NCBI GenBank assembly: GCA_965116465.1
Contig: OZ220687.1
Span: 620,001-684,000, forward strand
Direction of reading: 5' to 3'
From: VXNF01 sp965116465
GTDB taxonomy: Bacteria > Actinomycetota > Acidimicrobiia > Acidimicrobiales > CATQHL01
DNA length: 64,000 bases
Part shown: piece after piece, positions 33,405 to 42,499 of the stretch
Numbering within the stretch: position 1 is the first letter of the stretch
Layout: the number at the start of each line of letters is the position of its first letter
Program-made: the position numbers and the translations under genes
Notes under the pieces: model-generated
Seen by the model: only the letters and a program-made list of their open reading frames with translations
Database searches by the model: none
Told to the model about the DNA's origin: nothing

Positions 33405-34333
33405 CCACCCACCAGCAGACGGCCGGATCGCGGTCGCGGCGGGTGGGCGCGGCCGTCATGCTGGCCTCCGGGCTGGGCTTCGGCATGTCGGGCGTGTTCA
33501 CCCGCAGCATCGAGGGCGGTGCCTGGGAGATCGCAAGCTGGCGCGGCCTGGTCGCGACGCCGGTCATCGTCGCCTATGTCCGGTGGCGCCGCTGGCGCGA
33601 CGCTGAACCGATCCGGGTCCGCCTCGAGTTGGCCTCGGCCGCCAAGGCGATGGTGCTGCTCACCCTCAACGGTGCGGCCATGGTGCTGCTGGTCACCGCG
33701 CTGCAGAGGACGGCTGTGGCAAACGTGTCGGTGATCATGGCGACCATACCGTTCATGGCCGCGGGGCTCGGCTGGCTGATCCTTCGGGAGGGCCCGCGGC
33801 GATTGACGGTCATCGCCGCGGTTGTGTCGTTCGGAGGTGTGGTCCTGACCGTGACCGGCAGCCTCGGGGCCGGCAATCTGGAGGGGGATCTGTTCGCTGT
33901 TGCCCTGTCGCTCACGTTGGCCTCGCTGATCGTGCTGATCCGCCGCTTCCCCGGCACCGATGCCCTTTTGGCGCAGGCGGGATCAGGAGTCGCGCTTTTC
34001 CCGGTGGCGCTCGCGGTGGCCGACCCGTTGGGGATGGACGCCTCCGAGATGCCTCTGACCGTGGCGTTCGGGCTGGTGTTCGCTGTCTCGCTGATTCTGT
34101 GGACCGAGGGGGTCCGGCGCCTTCGGGCGGCGGAGGCCGCTCTCCTGGCGACGACGGAGACACCCTGCTCGATTCTGGCGGCGTGGATCGTGGTGAGCGA
34201 GGCGCCGCCGCTTCTCACGGTGGTCGGCGGGCTGTTGATCGTGGGTGCGGTGGTCACCCACGCCCGGTCCGACCTGGCCCGCTATGGGGTCGGCCGTCCA
34301 TGGCCGCGCCAAAGGACCAGGCCGAAGATCTAG
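33401..34333 (+). CDS. EamA/DMT-family transporter
   Basis: 310 residues and about ten membrane helices in two repeats. The first repeat has MLASGLGFGMSGVFTRSIEG, SWRGLVATPVIVAYVRWRRW, AMVLLVTALQRTAVANVSVIM and FMAAGLGWLILREGP; the second has LILWTEGVRRLRAAEAALLATTETP and AAWIVVSEAPP. The TTG at 33401 overlaps the cyclase stop as TTGA, implying coupled translation; in-frame extension further upstream is antisense-free noise within the cyclase gene. Substrate unknown; coupling to the cyclase hints at export or uptake of a related metabolite (inference). Confidence 0.85.
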   Translation: MTTHQQTAGSRSRRVGAAVMLASGLGFGMSGVFTRSIEGGAWEIASWRGLVATPVIVAYVRWRRWRDAEPIRVRLELASAAKAMVLLTLNGAAMVLLVTALQRTAVANVSVIMATIPFMAAGLGWLILREGPRRLTVIAAVVSFGGVVLTVTGSLGAGNLEGDLFAVALSLTLASLIVLIRRFPGTDALLAQAGSGVALFPVALAVADPLGMDASEMPLTVAFGLVFAVSLILWTEGVRRLRAAEAALLATTETPCSILAAWIVVSEAPPLLTVVGGLLIVGAVVTHARSDLARYGVGRPWPRQRTRPKI

Positions 34334-34445
34334 CCATCCCGCGTGCCGACGCTGCAGCGACCCCGGAGTACTCCCGGGTTTGCTGCATCCAATCGTGCTC
34401 TTCATTCCGTAGTCACGGTGAAGTCCCCGAGACCCGGAGAAGATC

Positions 34446-35126
34446 ATGTCAAGGAAGTTGCTACGACTGCTTGCGGTCCTGCTTGCTCTGTCGCTCGTTG
34501 CGGCCGCGTGCGGCGGCGACGACGAGGAGAGCGCCGAACCGCCGCCTCCCGCGCCGGCGACGACCGAGGCACCGCCACCCGCCGACGAGCCGGAGCCCGA
34601 GCCCGCGCCGGCGCCTGAGCCCGAGCCCGAGCCGGCGCCTGAGCCGGAGCCGGAGCCCGAGCCGGCACCCGAGCCGGAGCCCGAACCCGAGCCGGCGGCG
34701 CCGGGCACGATCGTGGAGGTGGCCGTGGAGTCGGGGGCGTTCCCGACCCTCGTCGCCGCCGTGCAGGCCGCGGGCCTCGTCGAGGTGCTCAGCGGCGACG
34801 GCCCGTTCACCGTGTTCGCGCCCACCGAGGACGCCTTCGCCGCCGCCCTCGCCGCCCTGGACATGACCGCCGCGGAGATCCTCGCCAACACCGAACTGCT
34901 CACCGCGGTGCTCACCTACCACGTGCTGCCCCTGGCAGCGCCCGCCGAAGTGGTCCTCACCCTCGACGGCCAGAGCGTCACCACCGTCAACGGCGCCGAC
35001 GTCACCGTCACCATCGACGGCGACACCGTCATGGTCAACAACGCCACCGTCATCGCCACCGACATCGCAGCCTCCAACGGCATCATCCACGTCATCGACA
35101 CCGTCCTGCTCCCCCCCACCGGCTGA
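34446..35126 (+). CDS. Fasciclin (FAS1) domain lipoprotein
   Basis: 226 residues. Lipobox VAAAC (Cys22), Pro/Glu-repeat linker (residues about 36-86, many EPEPEPAP units), then one FAS1 domain: FPTLVAAVQAAGLVEVLSGD, PFTVFAPTEDAFAAAL, LTYHVLPL, and NGIIHVIDTVLLPP. Surface-anchored adhesion-type protein. The signal and linker resemble those of the binding protein at 898-2319. Ribosome site GGAGAAG precedes the ATG. Confidence 0.92.
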   Translation: MSRKLLRLLAVLLALSLVAAACGGDDEESAEPPPPAPATTEAPPPADEPEPEPAPAPEPEPEPAPEPEPEPEPAPEPEPEPEPAAPGTIVEVAVESGAFPTLVAAVQAAGLVEVLSGDGPFTVFAPTEDAFAAALAALDMTAAEILANTELLTAVLTYHVLPLAAPAEVVLTLDGQSVTTVNGADVTVTIDGDTVMVNNATVIATDIAASNGIIHVIDTVLLPPTG

Positions 35127-35253
35127 CCGGCCGGTCGCCGACTCGGCGGGCGGGGATATCCTCCTTGCCCCGCCCGCCGAGATTCCCGATTCGGACTCTG
35201 TCCTGGCATTGCTCCAGTCCGGCCGCGTGCGCATACCTCGGTATCATCTCGGC

Positions 35254-35875
35254 GTGCCGCGACCTGCGAGCCAGTCGAGTGAGAGTGTCGAGAAGGCATT
35301 CGCTCGGGGCGACGAGAGCGCCCTCAAGGCCGCGTACCAGCAGTACGGCAGCCTCGTCTACACGTACTGTCGCCGGACCCTCGACGAAGACCGCGCCAAG
35401 GACGTCACCCAGGAGGTCTTCGTCAGCGCCTGGAAGGGCCGCGGGCGCTACGAACCGGCGAAGGGGACTCTCGCGGGATGGCTCATCGCCATCGCCCGGA
35501 ACCGGATCATCGACAACGTTCGCTCCGAGAAGCGGCACTCGGACCGCAGGGCCGGCGGCGAGATCGGCGAGATCCCCGTCGATACTCATCTCCGAGGACG
35601 GAAGGCGCAGCATCCAGATCGTCGACGCTGCGCTTCCCTCTCCCGAGGCGGGCGCCGACCTCGAGGTGTGGCTCATCCGACCCGACGACGAAGGCAACGT
35701 CGCCGACCTCGTGTCGCTCGGCGTGGTGGATCCGGCCGAGCCCGGCACTCTCGACGTGCCCGCCGGCTACGACCCGGACGTGTTCTTCGTCGTGGACATC
35801 AGTGTGGAACCGCGCGATGGCGACGCCCGCCACTCCGGACGGTCGATCCTTCGCGGACCACTTCAAGGCATCTGA
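35254..35875 (+). pseudogene. ECF sigma factor region 2 joined to anti-sigma (RskA) C-terminus by a deletion
   Basis: From GTG at 35254 the frame encodes sigma-70 region 2 (FARGDESALKAAYQQYGSLVY, DRAKDVTQEVFVSAWKGRG, GTLAGWLIAIARNRIIDNVR) up to about 35580. Sigma region 4 is absent. From about 35583, in a different frame, the sequence is the C-terminus of an RskA-type anti-sigma factor (IVDAALPSPEAGADLEVWLI, VPAGYDPDVFFVVDISVEP). A single deletion removing the end of the sigma gene and most of the anti-sigma gene explains both; the product cannot be a normal sigma factor. Confidence 0.75.
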
Positions 35876-35959
35876 CCCCTCCGCCTGCGTGAGACCCGGA
35901 GGTGCACATGGCGGGGGAATCCGGGGGCTCGGCGACGAGTTCTCAGTGAGGAGGGACCA

Positions 35960-36451
35960 GTGAGGAAGGTAACCGAGACCGATTTGCCCGGCGTGGGGAT
36001 TCGCTTCGACCTGCAGACCGACGCCGGCCGTTGCGTCGGTGTGGTGGCACACCAGACAGGGCGGCGCGATCTGGTGATCTACGACGAGCGTGACATCGAT
36101 CGTGCCTGCGAGAGCATCGAACTCACCGAGGACGAGGGGCACACCCTGGGAGAGCTCTTGGGCGGCAGCCCGGTGCTGGAACATCTCGACGACGCCGTGC
36201 ACCGGCTCGAGGACATCGTGATCTCCTGGATCACGATCGACCGCGAGTCCGCCCTCGCCGGGCTGACCCTGGCGGAGGCCGCGCTGCGAACGAAAACCGG
36301 CGCCGGGGTCGTCGCCCTCGTCAGCGAGTCGGGCTCGATCCCCATCCCGGGCGGCGACAAGCGGCTCGAACCCGGCAACACCGCGGTGGTGGTCGGTGTC
36401 CCCTCGGCGGTGAAGGCCGCGACCAAGCTGCTCACCCGCGCGGCGCCCTGA
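35960..36451 (+). CDS. khtT: KhtT-like TrkA-C regulatory subunit of a K+/H+ antiporter
   Basis: 163 residues from GTG, ribosome site GAGGAGGG. The N-terminal half (GIRFDLQTDAGRCVGVV, GRRDLVIYD) and the C-terminal TrkA-C domain (LTLAEAALRTKTGAGVVALVSESG, KRLEPGNTAVVVG) match KhtT, the cytosolic gate of Bacillus KhtU. Twelve bases before the antiporter gene. Confidence 0.88.
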   Translation: MRKVTETDLPGVGIRFDLQTDAGRCVGVVAHQTGRRDLVIYDERDIDRACESIELTEDEGHTLGELLGGSPVLEHLDDAVHRLEDIVISWITIDRESALAGLTLAEAALRTKTGAGVVALVSESGSIPIPGGDKRLEPGNTAVVVGVPSAVKAATKLLTRAAP

Positions 36452-36463
36452 TCGGCCGGGCCC

Positions 36464-37642
36464 ATGCATACGGGCGGCGATCTCCTGATCATCGAACTCG
36501 GGGCGGTCGTCCTCGGCCTGGCGATCGTCGCCCGCCTGGCCCGCCGGGTCGGCATTCCGGCACTGCCGCTGTACCTGCTCGTCGGGCTGGCCCTCGGCGA
36601 GGGAGGCTTGGTGGAGTTGCCGGCGTCGACGGAATTCATCGAGGCCGGCGCGGAGATCGGCGTCATCCTCATGCTGTTGATGCTGGGACTGGAGTTCTCC
36701 ACCCACGAACTCGTCGTCAACGTGCGCCGGTCGACCCTGGCGGGCATCGTCGACTTCGTCCTCAACTTCGCGCCCGGGTTCGTCGCCGGCCTGATTCTCG
36801 ACTTCGACCCGATCATCGCGGTCCTGCTGGGCGGCGTGACCTACATCTCCTCGTCGGGCATCGTGGCGAAACTCGTCGCCGACCTCGACCGCATCGGCAA
36901 CCACGAGACCTCGGTGGTCCTCAGCGTGCTCGTCATCGAGGACCTCGCCATGGTGCTCTACCTGCCGATCGTGTCGGGCCTGCTCTTCGGCGGCTCGGTG
37001 CTCAGCACCACCCTCACCGTCGTCGTGTCGCTGGCCGCTGTGGTTGCGGTGCTCGGCGTCGCCTACCTGTTCGGTGACCGCCTCAGCGCCATCGCCTTCA
37101 GCAGGTCCAGCGAGGCGCTGCTGTTGACGCTGCTCGGCGGCACCCTGCTCGTCGCCGGCCTGGCCGGACGCCTCAACATCTCCACCGCGGTGGGAGCCTT
37201 CGTGGTCGGCGTCGCCCTGTCCGGCGAGATCGTCTCGCGCGCCCGCGGGTTGCTGCTGCCGCTGCGCAACCTGTTCGCCGCGGTCTTCTTCGTGTTCTTC
37301 GGCCTGCAGGTCGACACGACCCTCATCCCCGGCGTCGCGGTCGTCGCGCTCGCCATCGCCGCTGTCACCGTCGTCACCAAGCTCACCACCGGCTGGATCG
37401 CCGCCGGACGGGCCGGCATCGGCAGGCCCGGCCGCCTGCGTGCCGGCGCCGCCCTGATCGCCCACGGGGAGTTCTCCATCGTCATCGCCGAACTCGGCAT
37501 CGCCCGCGAGAGCGACCTCGGCGCGCTCGCCGCCGCCTACGTCATCATCCTCACCCTCGTCGGCGCGGTGCTCTACCAGTTCTCGGACTCCATCCTCCTC
37601 CCTCGCCGTCAGCGCCGCGCACGCGCCGGAAGGTCGTCCTGA
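36464..37642 (+). CDS. khtU: KhtU-like CPA2 cation:proton antiporter
   Basis: 392 residues, about 12 membrane helices: LLIIELGAVVLGLAIVARLA, LPLYLLVGLALGEGG, IGVILMLLMLGLEFS, DFDPIIAVLLGGVTYISSSG, HETSVVLSVLVIEDLAMVLYL (conserved acidic pair), and LNISTAVGAFVVGVALSGE. Size lacks the C-terminal TrkA-N domain of KefB/C, as expected for KhtU with a separate regulator. K+ efflux under alkaline or detoxification stress (family). Confidence 0.88.
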   Translation: MHTGGDLLIIELGAVVLGLAIVARLARRVGIPALPLYLLVGLALGEGGLVELPASTEFIEAGAEIGVILMLLMLGLEFSTHELVVNVRRSTLAGIVDFVLNFAPGFVAGLILDFDPIIAVLLGGVTYISSSGIVAKLVADLDRIGNHETSVVLSVLVIEDLAMVLYLPIVSGLLFGGSVLSTTLTVVVSLAAVVAVLGVAYLFGDRLSAIAFSRSSEALLLTLLGGTLLVAGLAGRLNISTAVGAFVVGVALSGEIVSRARGLLLPLRNLFAAVFFVFFGLQVDTTLIPGVAVVALAIAAVTVVTKLTTGWIAAGRAGIGRPGRLRAGAALIAHGEFSIVIAELGIARESDLGALAAAYVIILTLVGAVLYQFSDSILLPRRQRRARAGRSS

Positions 37643-37744
37643 GGGAATCCACATCACGATCTCAGCCGCTCATCTAGGCTCGATTCATCCGGATTCCGAA
37701 TCTCGCCACGCCGATCCGTACGCGGTGCTGAGGGCTGCATTGCC

Positions 37745-38179
37745 ATGAGCAGGGAACTCTTCACCGCCAGCCGGGTGGTCCCCGCCGCTCCCGAGGAGAT
37801 CTTCGCCCTGCTGGCCGACCCGGCCCGCCATGTCGAGATGGACGGCTCGGGGACCGTTCAGAGGCTCGTCGCCGGCCGGGGGGCCATGCAACTGGGGTCG
37901 GAGTTCACAATGGCGATGAAAGCGTTCGGCTTCCCCTACCGGATCACCAGCACGGTGGTGGAGTACGAGGAGAACCGCCGTATCGCCTGGTGTCATCTGG
38001 GCAAGAACCTCTGGCGCTACGAGTTGGAGCCCACCGAAGGCGGCACCCGGGTAACCGAGTCGGCCGACTACACATGCATGCGATTCCAGCCGGTCTCGAG
38101 GTGGTTGGTCAGAGACCGGCTGATCGAGGGCTCCCTCGCCACCACCCTCGACAACCTCGTCAAGCGCTTCGCCTCGTGA
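37745..38179 (+). CDS. SRPBCC (START/Bet v1-like) protein coupled to the ERG2 homologue
   Basis: 144 residues: FTASRVVPAAPEEIFALLADPARHVEMDGSG at the start, a helix-grip core, and a long C-terminal helix ending DNLVKRFAS. Family members hold hydrophobic ligands such as lipids, sterols and polyketides. Its stop overlaps the GTG of the ERG2-like gene (GTGA), so both are made together; sterol-intermediate binding is a reasonable but untested inference. Confidence 0.85.
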   Translation: MSRELFTASRVVPAAPEEIFALLADPARHVEMDGSGTVQRLVAGRGAMQLGSEFTMAMKAFGFPYRITSTVVEYEENRRIAWCHLGKNLWRYELEPTEGGTRVTESADYTCMRFQPVSRWLVRDRLIEGSLATTLDNLVKRFAS

Positions 38180-38790
38180 CCTCGTTCCCCTCGCTACGGC
38201 GCCGCAACTCGGGGAATAGGTACGTCTTCGAGCCGGAGATCCTCCGGGAGGTGGCCCATTCCCATCTGGACCTGCCGCTGGAGGAGATGATCCCCGCGAT
38301 CACCCGGGACCTCGCCGAACGGTATCCCGGCCTGATCGAGACCGAGCCCGAGTGGTTCTACTCCAACGCCGGCGGCACCATGGGACAGGTCGCCATGCTG
38401 TACGCCTCGCTTCGCGAGTACGTGATCTTCTTCGGCAGCCCCATCGGCAGCGGCGGGCACACCGGCCGCTATCGCTTCGTCGACGACCACAGCGTCGTCC
38501 TCGACGGGGAGATGTGGTACTACGGCGAAGGCGACCTCCGGAGGACGGAGTATCGCCGGGGCGATTCGATCCATCTGCGGAGAGGCGAGGCGAAGGGCTT
38601 CCGCATGGTCGACGGCGCCTACATCCTGGAGTACGCGCGCGGTCCCATCCCCACCATGCTGCCGTTCGGGCTGGCGGACACCGTGTTCAGCACCCTCGAC
38701 CTCACCAGCCTGATCCGCACGTGCCGGCTCTACGCCCGCCACGTGCTCCGTTCCACCCGAAGGCGACGGTTCAGCCGATCACGGGCCTGA
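38176..38790 (+). CDS. ERG2 / sigma-1-receptor family protein (sterol C8-isomerase-like)
   Basis: 204 residues from GTG. YVFEPEILREVAHSHLDLP, then PEWFYSNAGGTMGQ (Asn64), LYASLREYVIFFGSPIGSGG, HTGRYRFVDDH (His95), and LEYARGPIPTMLPFG (Glu152) followed by LADTVFSTLDL. These align block by block with yeast ERG2, including the DDH/DDY...LDG box, and with human sigma-1 receptor (ADTVFST, EY.RG.IP). ERG2 moves the C8(9) double bond of sterols to C7(8). The eukaryotic N-terminal membrane anchor is missing here. Homologues are essentially known from eukaryotes, and the epoxidase-cyclase gene 5 kb upstream gives it a plausible substrate. Confidence 0.92.
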   Translation: MTSFPSLRRRNSGNRYVFEPEILREVAHSHLDLPLEEMIPAITRDLAERYPGLIETEPEWFYSNAGGTMGQVAMLYASLREYVIFFGSPIGSGGHTGRYRFVDDHSVVLDGEMWYYGEGDLRRTEYRRGDSIHLRRGEAKGFRMVDGAYILEYARGPIPTMLPFGLADTVFSTLDLTSLIRTCRLYARHVLRSTRRRRFSRSRA

Positions 38791-38840
38791 GCCGGAGCCG
38801 CCGTCCGGGCCGGCCGGGCCCGCCGGAGGGTGACGCCGGA

Positions 38841-40064
38841 CTAGACGGCGTTGTCGTAGACCGCCTTCTCGAAGTCCAGGAACCCGCCCACCGAGGTGGG
38901 GTCGACGAAGGGGAAGATCTGGGTCGCCCAGAAGCCGCCCACCCCGTTGGCCCGGTCGATCCAGTAGTACAGGTTGGCGAGACCCGCCCATGCCAGCGCG
39001 CCGGCGGGCCGGCCGGTGGGAGCAGGCTCCTCGTTGATCATGAAGGTCAGCGCCCACGTCTTCGGCATGCCCGGGAAGAACTCGGCGTCGTTGGACAGGC
39101 GCGGGTTCGAGATCGGAAGGACCGTCTTGGCCACCTCGGTGGCGCCGACGCCGGGCAGCATCTTGATGAACATGCCGTCGGGCAGCTGATTCTGCGCCGC
39201 CATCTCGACGGTCTCGGGCCGCAGGATCTGCTCGCCGTCGGGGCCCGCCCCGTCGTTGAGCCACATGCGGATGAACTTGGCGTAGTCCTCCGCCGTGCCG
39301 TAGAGGCCGTGGCCGGCCATGTGGATCTCGGGGTCGGGCGGCAGTTCCACGCCCGCCAGCGGGATCAGCGACCCGTCGGCGTCCTCGCGTGCGTGGATCG
39401 TCGCCAGGCGCTCACGCATCGCCGGGGTCATCGAGAAGGCGGTCGAGTCCATCCCGAGCGGGCCCAGGATCCTCTCCTCGAACACCTCGCCCAGCCGCTG
39501 GCCGCAGATGCCCTCCACCACCAGGCCCGCCCAGTCGATGTTGGAGCCGTACTCCCACTGCTCGCCCGGGTCGAAGAGCAGCGGCGTCTCGATGGAGGCG
39601 TAGGAGGCATCCACGACCCAGGGCTGGCCCTGCTCGTTGGCCAGCCTCGTGTACGTCTCGTTGAAGAAGTCGTAGGTGAGCCCGGCCGTGTGGCAGAGCA
39701 GTTGGCGCGTCGTGACGTCGCCGCGGGGCGGGCGCAATCGGGGCGTCCCGTCGTCGTCGAAGCCCTCGAGCACCTCGAGGTTGCCGATCCTGGGCACGTA
39801 CTCCTTCGCCGGGGCGTCCAGGTCCAGGTCGCCCTGCTCCACCAGCTGCAGGCAGGCGGTGCCGCCGATTGCCTTGGTGGTCGAGAAGATCGCAACCACC
39901 GTGTCGGTCGTGAAGGGGTCTCCCCCGAGGACGCGCTCGCCCCGCGCGCCCGCGTAGATGACGCCGTCGCGGTCGGTGGCGACCGCAGCGACGCCGGGGA
40001 CGCGCGGCGACCCCGAAACAACACCGTCCAATACCGCATCGGCGGCAAACTTGAGATCCCCCAT
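38841..40064 (-). CDS. Beta-lactamase-family (class C) serine hydrolase
   Basis: 407 residues without signal peptide. Active-site Ser61-T-T-Lys64 in AIFSTTKAIGG, Tyr172-x-x-Asn175 (EYGSN), and a third-motif-like HGLYGT. PFTTDTVVAIFSTTK and LLFDPGEQWEYGSNIDW are typical of esterase/peptidase-type members (EstB-like) rather than resistance enzymes. AGAGGAG precedes the ATG. The 40065-40257 spacer to the next gene shows nothing. Confidence 0.88.
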   Translation of the reverse strand: MGDLKFAADAVLDGVVSGSPRVPGVAAVATDRDGVIYAGARGERVLGGDPFTTDTVVAIFSTTKAIGGTACLQLVEQGDLDLDAPAKEYVPRIGNLEVLEGFDDDGTPRLRPPRGDVTTRQLLCHTAGLTYDFFNETYTRLANEQGQPWVVDASYASIETPLLFDPGEQWEYGSNIDWAGLVVEGICGQRLGEVFEERILGPLGMDSTAFSMTPAMRERLATIHAREDADGSLIPLAGVELPPDPEIHMAGHGLYGTAEDYAKFIRMWLNDGAGPDGEQILRPETVEMAAQNQLPDGMFIKMLPGVGATEVAKTVLPISNPRLSNDAEFFPGMPKTWALTFMINEEPAPTGRPAGALAWAGLANLYYWIDRANGVGGFWATQIFPFVDPTSVGGFLDFEKAVYDNAV

Positions 40065-40257
40065 CGCAATTCTCCTCTCTGCGATTCCCAGGTCAACTAT
40101 CGCACTGAGAACCGTTCCCGTCCAGCCGCAATTCTGAGGGCGGATGCCTCGATGTGTGGCGGCGCAGGATTCGGGGCGGTCCCGTGGCGGTCCGCTGGGC
40201 CGGTCCGGTCGCCCGGCGGCACTGCCGCGCTCGATGACGGATCCGGCGCGGCGTCGA

Positions 40258-41088
40258 TCAGGCCAGATCGAGGGCCTTGAACGCTCTCACCTGCTCGGTG
40301 ATGGCGCGCTCGGTGGGCAGGCGCTCGATGCTCGAGGCGCCGAAGAACCCCACGCTGGCGGGAAGCCTCCCCAGCGCCTCGCCGACGTTGGCCGGCTCGT
40401 CGAAGGGCCCGCCGTGGCAGATGACGAGGAGATCCTCACGGACCGCGTGGCCCGCCTCGGCGATCGCCGTCACGGTGTCGATGGCTTGGTCGAGGGTCAT
40501 CGCATCGGTGGCGCCGATGGAACCCGACGTGGTGAGCCCGACGTGGGCGACGAGCATGTCGGCGCCCGCCTCGGTCATCAGCTGCGCCTGGGCCTCGTCG
40601 AAGACGTACGGGGAGGTGAACAGGTCCAGCAGGTGCGCCTGGTGGATGGCGTCGACCTCCTTGCCGTAGCCCATGCCGGTGCCTTCCAGGTTGCTCCTGA
40701 ACGAGCCGTCGATCAGCCCCACCGTCGGGAAGTTCTGCACGCCCGAGAAGCCGATCTCCTTGAGTTGCTTCAGGAACACCGGCATCAGGCGGAACGGGTC
40801 GGTGCCGCAGACCCCCGCCAACACCGGCGTGTCGGCCACCACCGGAAGCACCTCGGCGGCCATCTCGGTGACGATCCCGTTGGCGTCGCCGTAGGGCATG
40901 AGACCGGCCAGCGAGCCGCGGCCGGCCATGCGGTAACGCCCGGAGTTGTAGATGATGATGAGATCCGCCCCGCCCGCCTCGGCGCACTTGGCGGAGATGC
41001 CGGTGCCGGCGCCGCAGCCCACCACGGGCCGGCCGGCGGCGACCTCGGCGCGTATCCGCTCCAGGACCTCGCTGCGTGCCAGTGCCAC
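40258..41088 (-). CDS. PEP-hydrolase-family TIM-barrel protein
   Basis: 276 residues from GTG, with AAAGGAG upstream. RSEVLERIRAEVAAGRPVVGCGAGTGISAKCAEAGGADLIIIYNSG, GVCGTDPF, VQNFPTVGLIDG, and LVAHVGLTTSGSIGA are the family blocks. In plants and fungi this domain is fused to the Tm-1-like domain encoded by the next gene upstream (41114-42334); here they are separate, adjacent and co-oriented, so they probably form one complex. Reaction not established. Confidence 0.88.
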   Translation of the reverse strand: MALARSEVLERIRAEVAAGRPVVGCGAGTGISAKCAEAGGADLIIIYNSGRYRMAGRGSLAGLMPYGDANGIVTEMAAEVLPVVADTPVLAGVCGTDPFRLMPVFLKQLKEIGFSGVQNFPTVGLIDGSFRSNLEGTGMGYGKEVDAIHQAHLLDLFTSPYVFDEAQAQLMTEAGADMLVAHVGLTTSGSIGATDAMTLDQAIDTVTAIAEAGHAVREDLLVICHGGPFDEPANVGEALGRLPASVGFFGASSIERLPTERAITEQVRAFKALDLA

Positions 41089-41113
41089 TGAACCGCTCCT
41101 TTCCGCTCGCGTC

Positions 41114-42334
41114 CTACATCAGCCCCAGCAGCGTGTTGGCTGCAGTGTCGGCAAACTCGGGATCGTTGATGTTGTGGTCGATCTCGTGGACCGGAATGTC
41201 GGCCCGGAGGCCGTTGCGGATGGCGTCGAAGCACGCCTGGTCCGCCTCCGGGTCCCAGAACCTTTCGCCCTCGCTGTCCAACATCGACACGCCCCCCATC
41301 GGCAACAGCACGGCGGTCGCCGCCGTGGCCAGGTTGACGGCGGCGGCGATGATCTCGCCGATCCGGACGTTCTCCTCCACGTCGGTGCGCAGCAGGGTGA
41401 CGTTGGGGTTCCACTGGTACAGGTTCCGCCCCCGGTAGCGCTCGGGAACGGTCTCGATGGCATCGAAGTTGGCCATGTCGACACATCCCGGGACGACGAC
41501 CGCCGGGATGCCGGCAGCGGACGCGGCCTTGCAGCGCTCGGGCCCCGCGTCGAACACGCCCCCGCACACGTGGTCGGCCAGCTCGGTGGTCGTGATGTCC
41601 AGGGAGCCGGCGATGTAGCCGTCGGCGATCAGCGCCTCCATCGTCCTGCCGCCGATGCCGGTGGCGTGAAAGACCAGGACCTCGAATCCGCCGCTCTCCA
41701 CGACGCCGCGGGCCCGCTCGACGCACGTCGTGGTGTTGCCGAACATGGAGGCGGTGACCAGTGGACGCTCCTCGCCGGCCGGCGGCCGCTCCAGCCTGAC
41801 CATGCCGGCGATCGCCCCCGCGGCGTTGGCGTAGATGGCCCTGCTGATGCTGTTGATCCCGGCCACATCGACGATGGACGGGATGAAGGTGATGTCCCGG
41901 GTGCCCGCGTAGGCACTGACGTCGCCACCGGCCACGGTGGACACCATCACCTTGGGCACGCCCACCGGCAGGGTACGCATCCCCGTGGTGGCGATGGACG
42001 TGCCGCCGGTGCCGCCCATGCCGATGATGCCGCCGAGGCGCCCCTCGTCGTAAAGCCGGCGGACGACGACCGCCAGGCCCTTCGCCATGGTCTGCATCGC
42101 CTCGTCCTTGTGCTCGCCGGAGGCGAAATAGGAGATGTCGCCGCCCGCCGCCGCGGCGACGTCGGCCCGCGTGACGTCGGGCTCGAACGCGGGCTCGCCC
42201 ATCGTCCCGAAGTCGACCACCAGCACCTCCACCCCTTCGGTCTCGATGAGACCCTTGACGAAGGCGAACTCCGCGCCCTTCGTGTCCAGCGCGCCGATGA
42301 TGACGACCGTCTTGGGATCCGGACTGCTGCTCAT
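41114..42334 (-). CDS. Tm-1-like ATP-binding domain protein (UPF0261)
   Basis: 406 residues from ATG at 42334: KTVVIIGALDTKGAEFAFVKGLIE, GIIGMGGTGGTSIATTGMRTLPVGVPKVMVSTVAGGD, LVTASMFGNTTTCVE, and FDAIRNGLRADIPVHEID. Homologous to the N-terminal half of tomato Tm-1, an ATP-binding antiviral protein. A long open frame continues upstream without homology. Twenty-five bases separate it from the downstream TIM-barrel gene. Confidence 0.9.
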   Translation of the reverse strand: MSSSPDPKTVVIIGALDTKGAEFAFVKGLIETEGVEVLVVDFGTMGEPAFEPDVTRADVAAAAGGDISYFASGEHKDEAMQTMAKGLAVVVRRLYDEGRLGGIIGMGGTGGTSIATTGMRTLPVGVPKVMVSTVAGGDVSAYAGTRDITFIPSIVDVAGINSISRAIYANAAGAIAGMVRLERPPAGEERPLVTASMFGNTTTCVERARGVVESGGFEVLVFHATGIGGRTMEALIADGYIAGSLDITTTELADHVCGGVFDAGPERCKAASAAGIPAVVVPGCVDMANFDAIETVPERYRGRNLYQWNPNVTLLRTDVEENVRIGEIIAAAVNLATAATAVLLPMGGVSMLDSEGERFWDPEADQACFDAIRNGLRADIPVHEIDHNINDPEFADTAANTLLGLM

Positions 42335-42499
42335 GTGAGACCTCTCGGCGAATTCTCCTCGCAGGTGCGGGACTGTGCGCTCCGGGCGCCGAGCCGGCCC
42401 ACCGAACAGCCCCCCACGACCTGCCTGCGTCCAGTGTTGCACGAGATCGCCGGCCGGTTCTTCAGACCCGCCGAGGCGCGTCGCAGTAGCTTGGAAACC

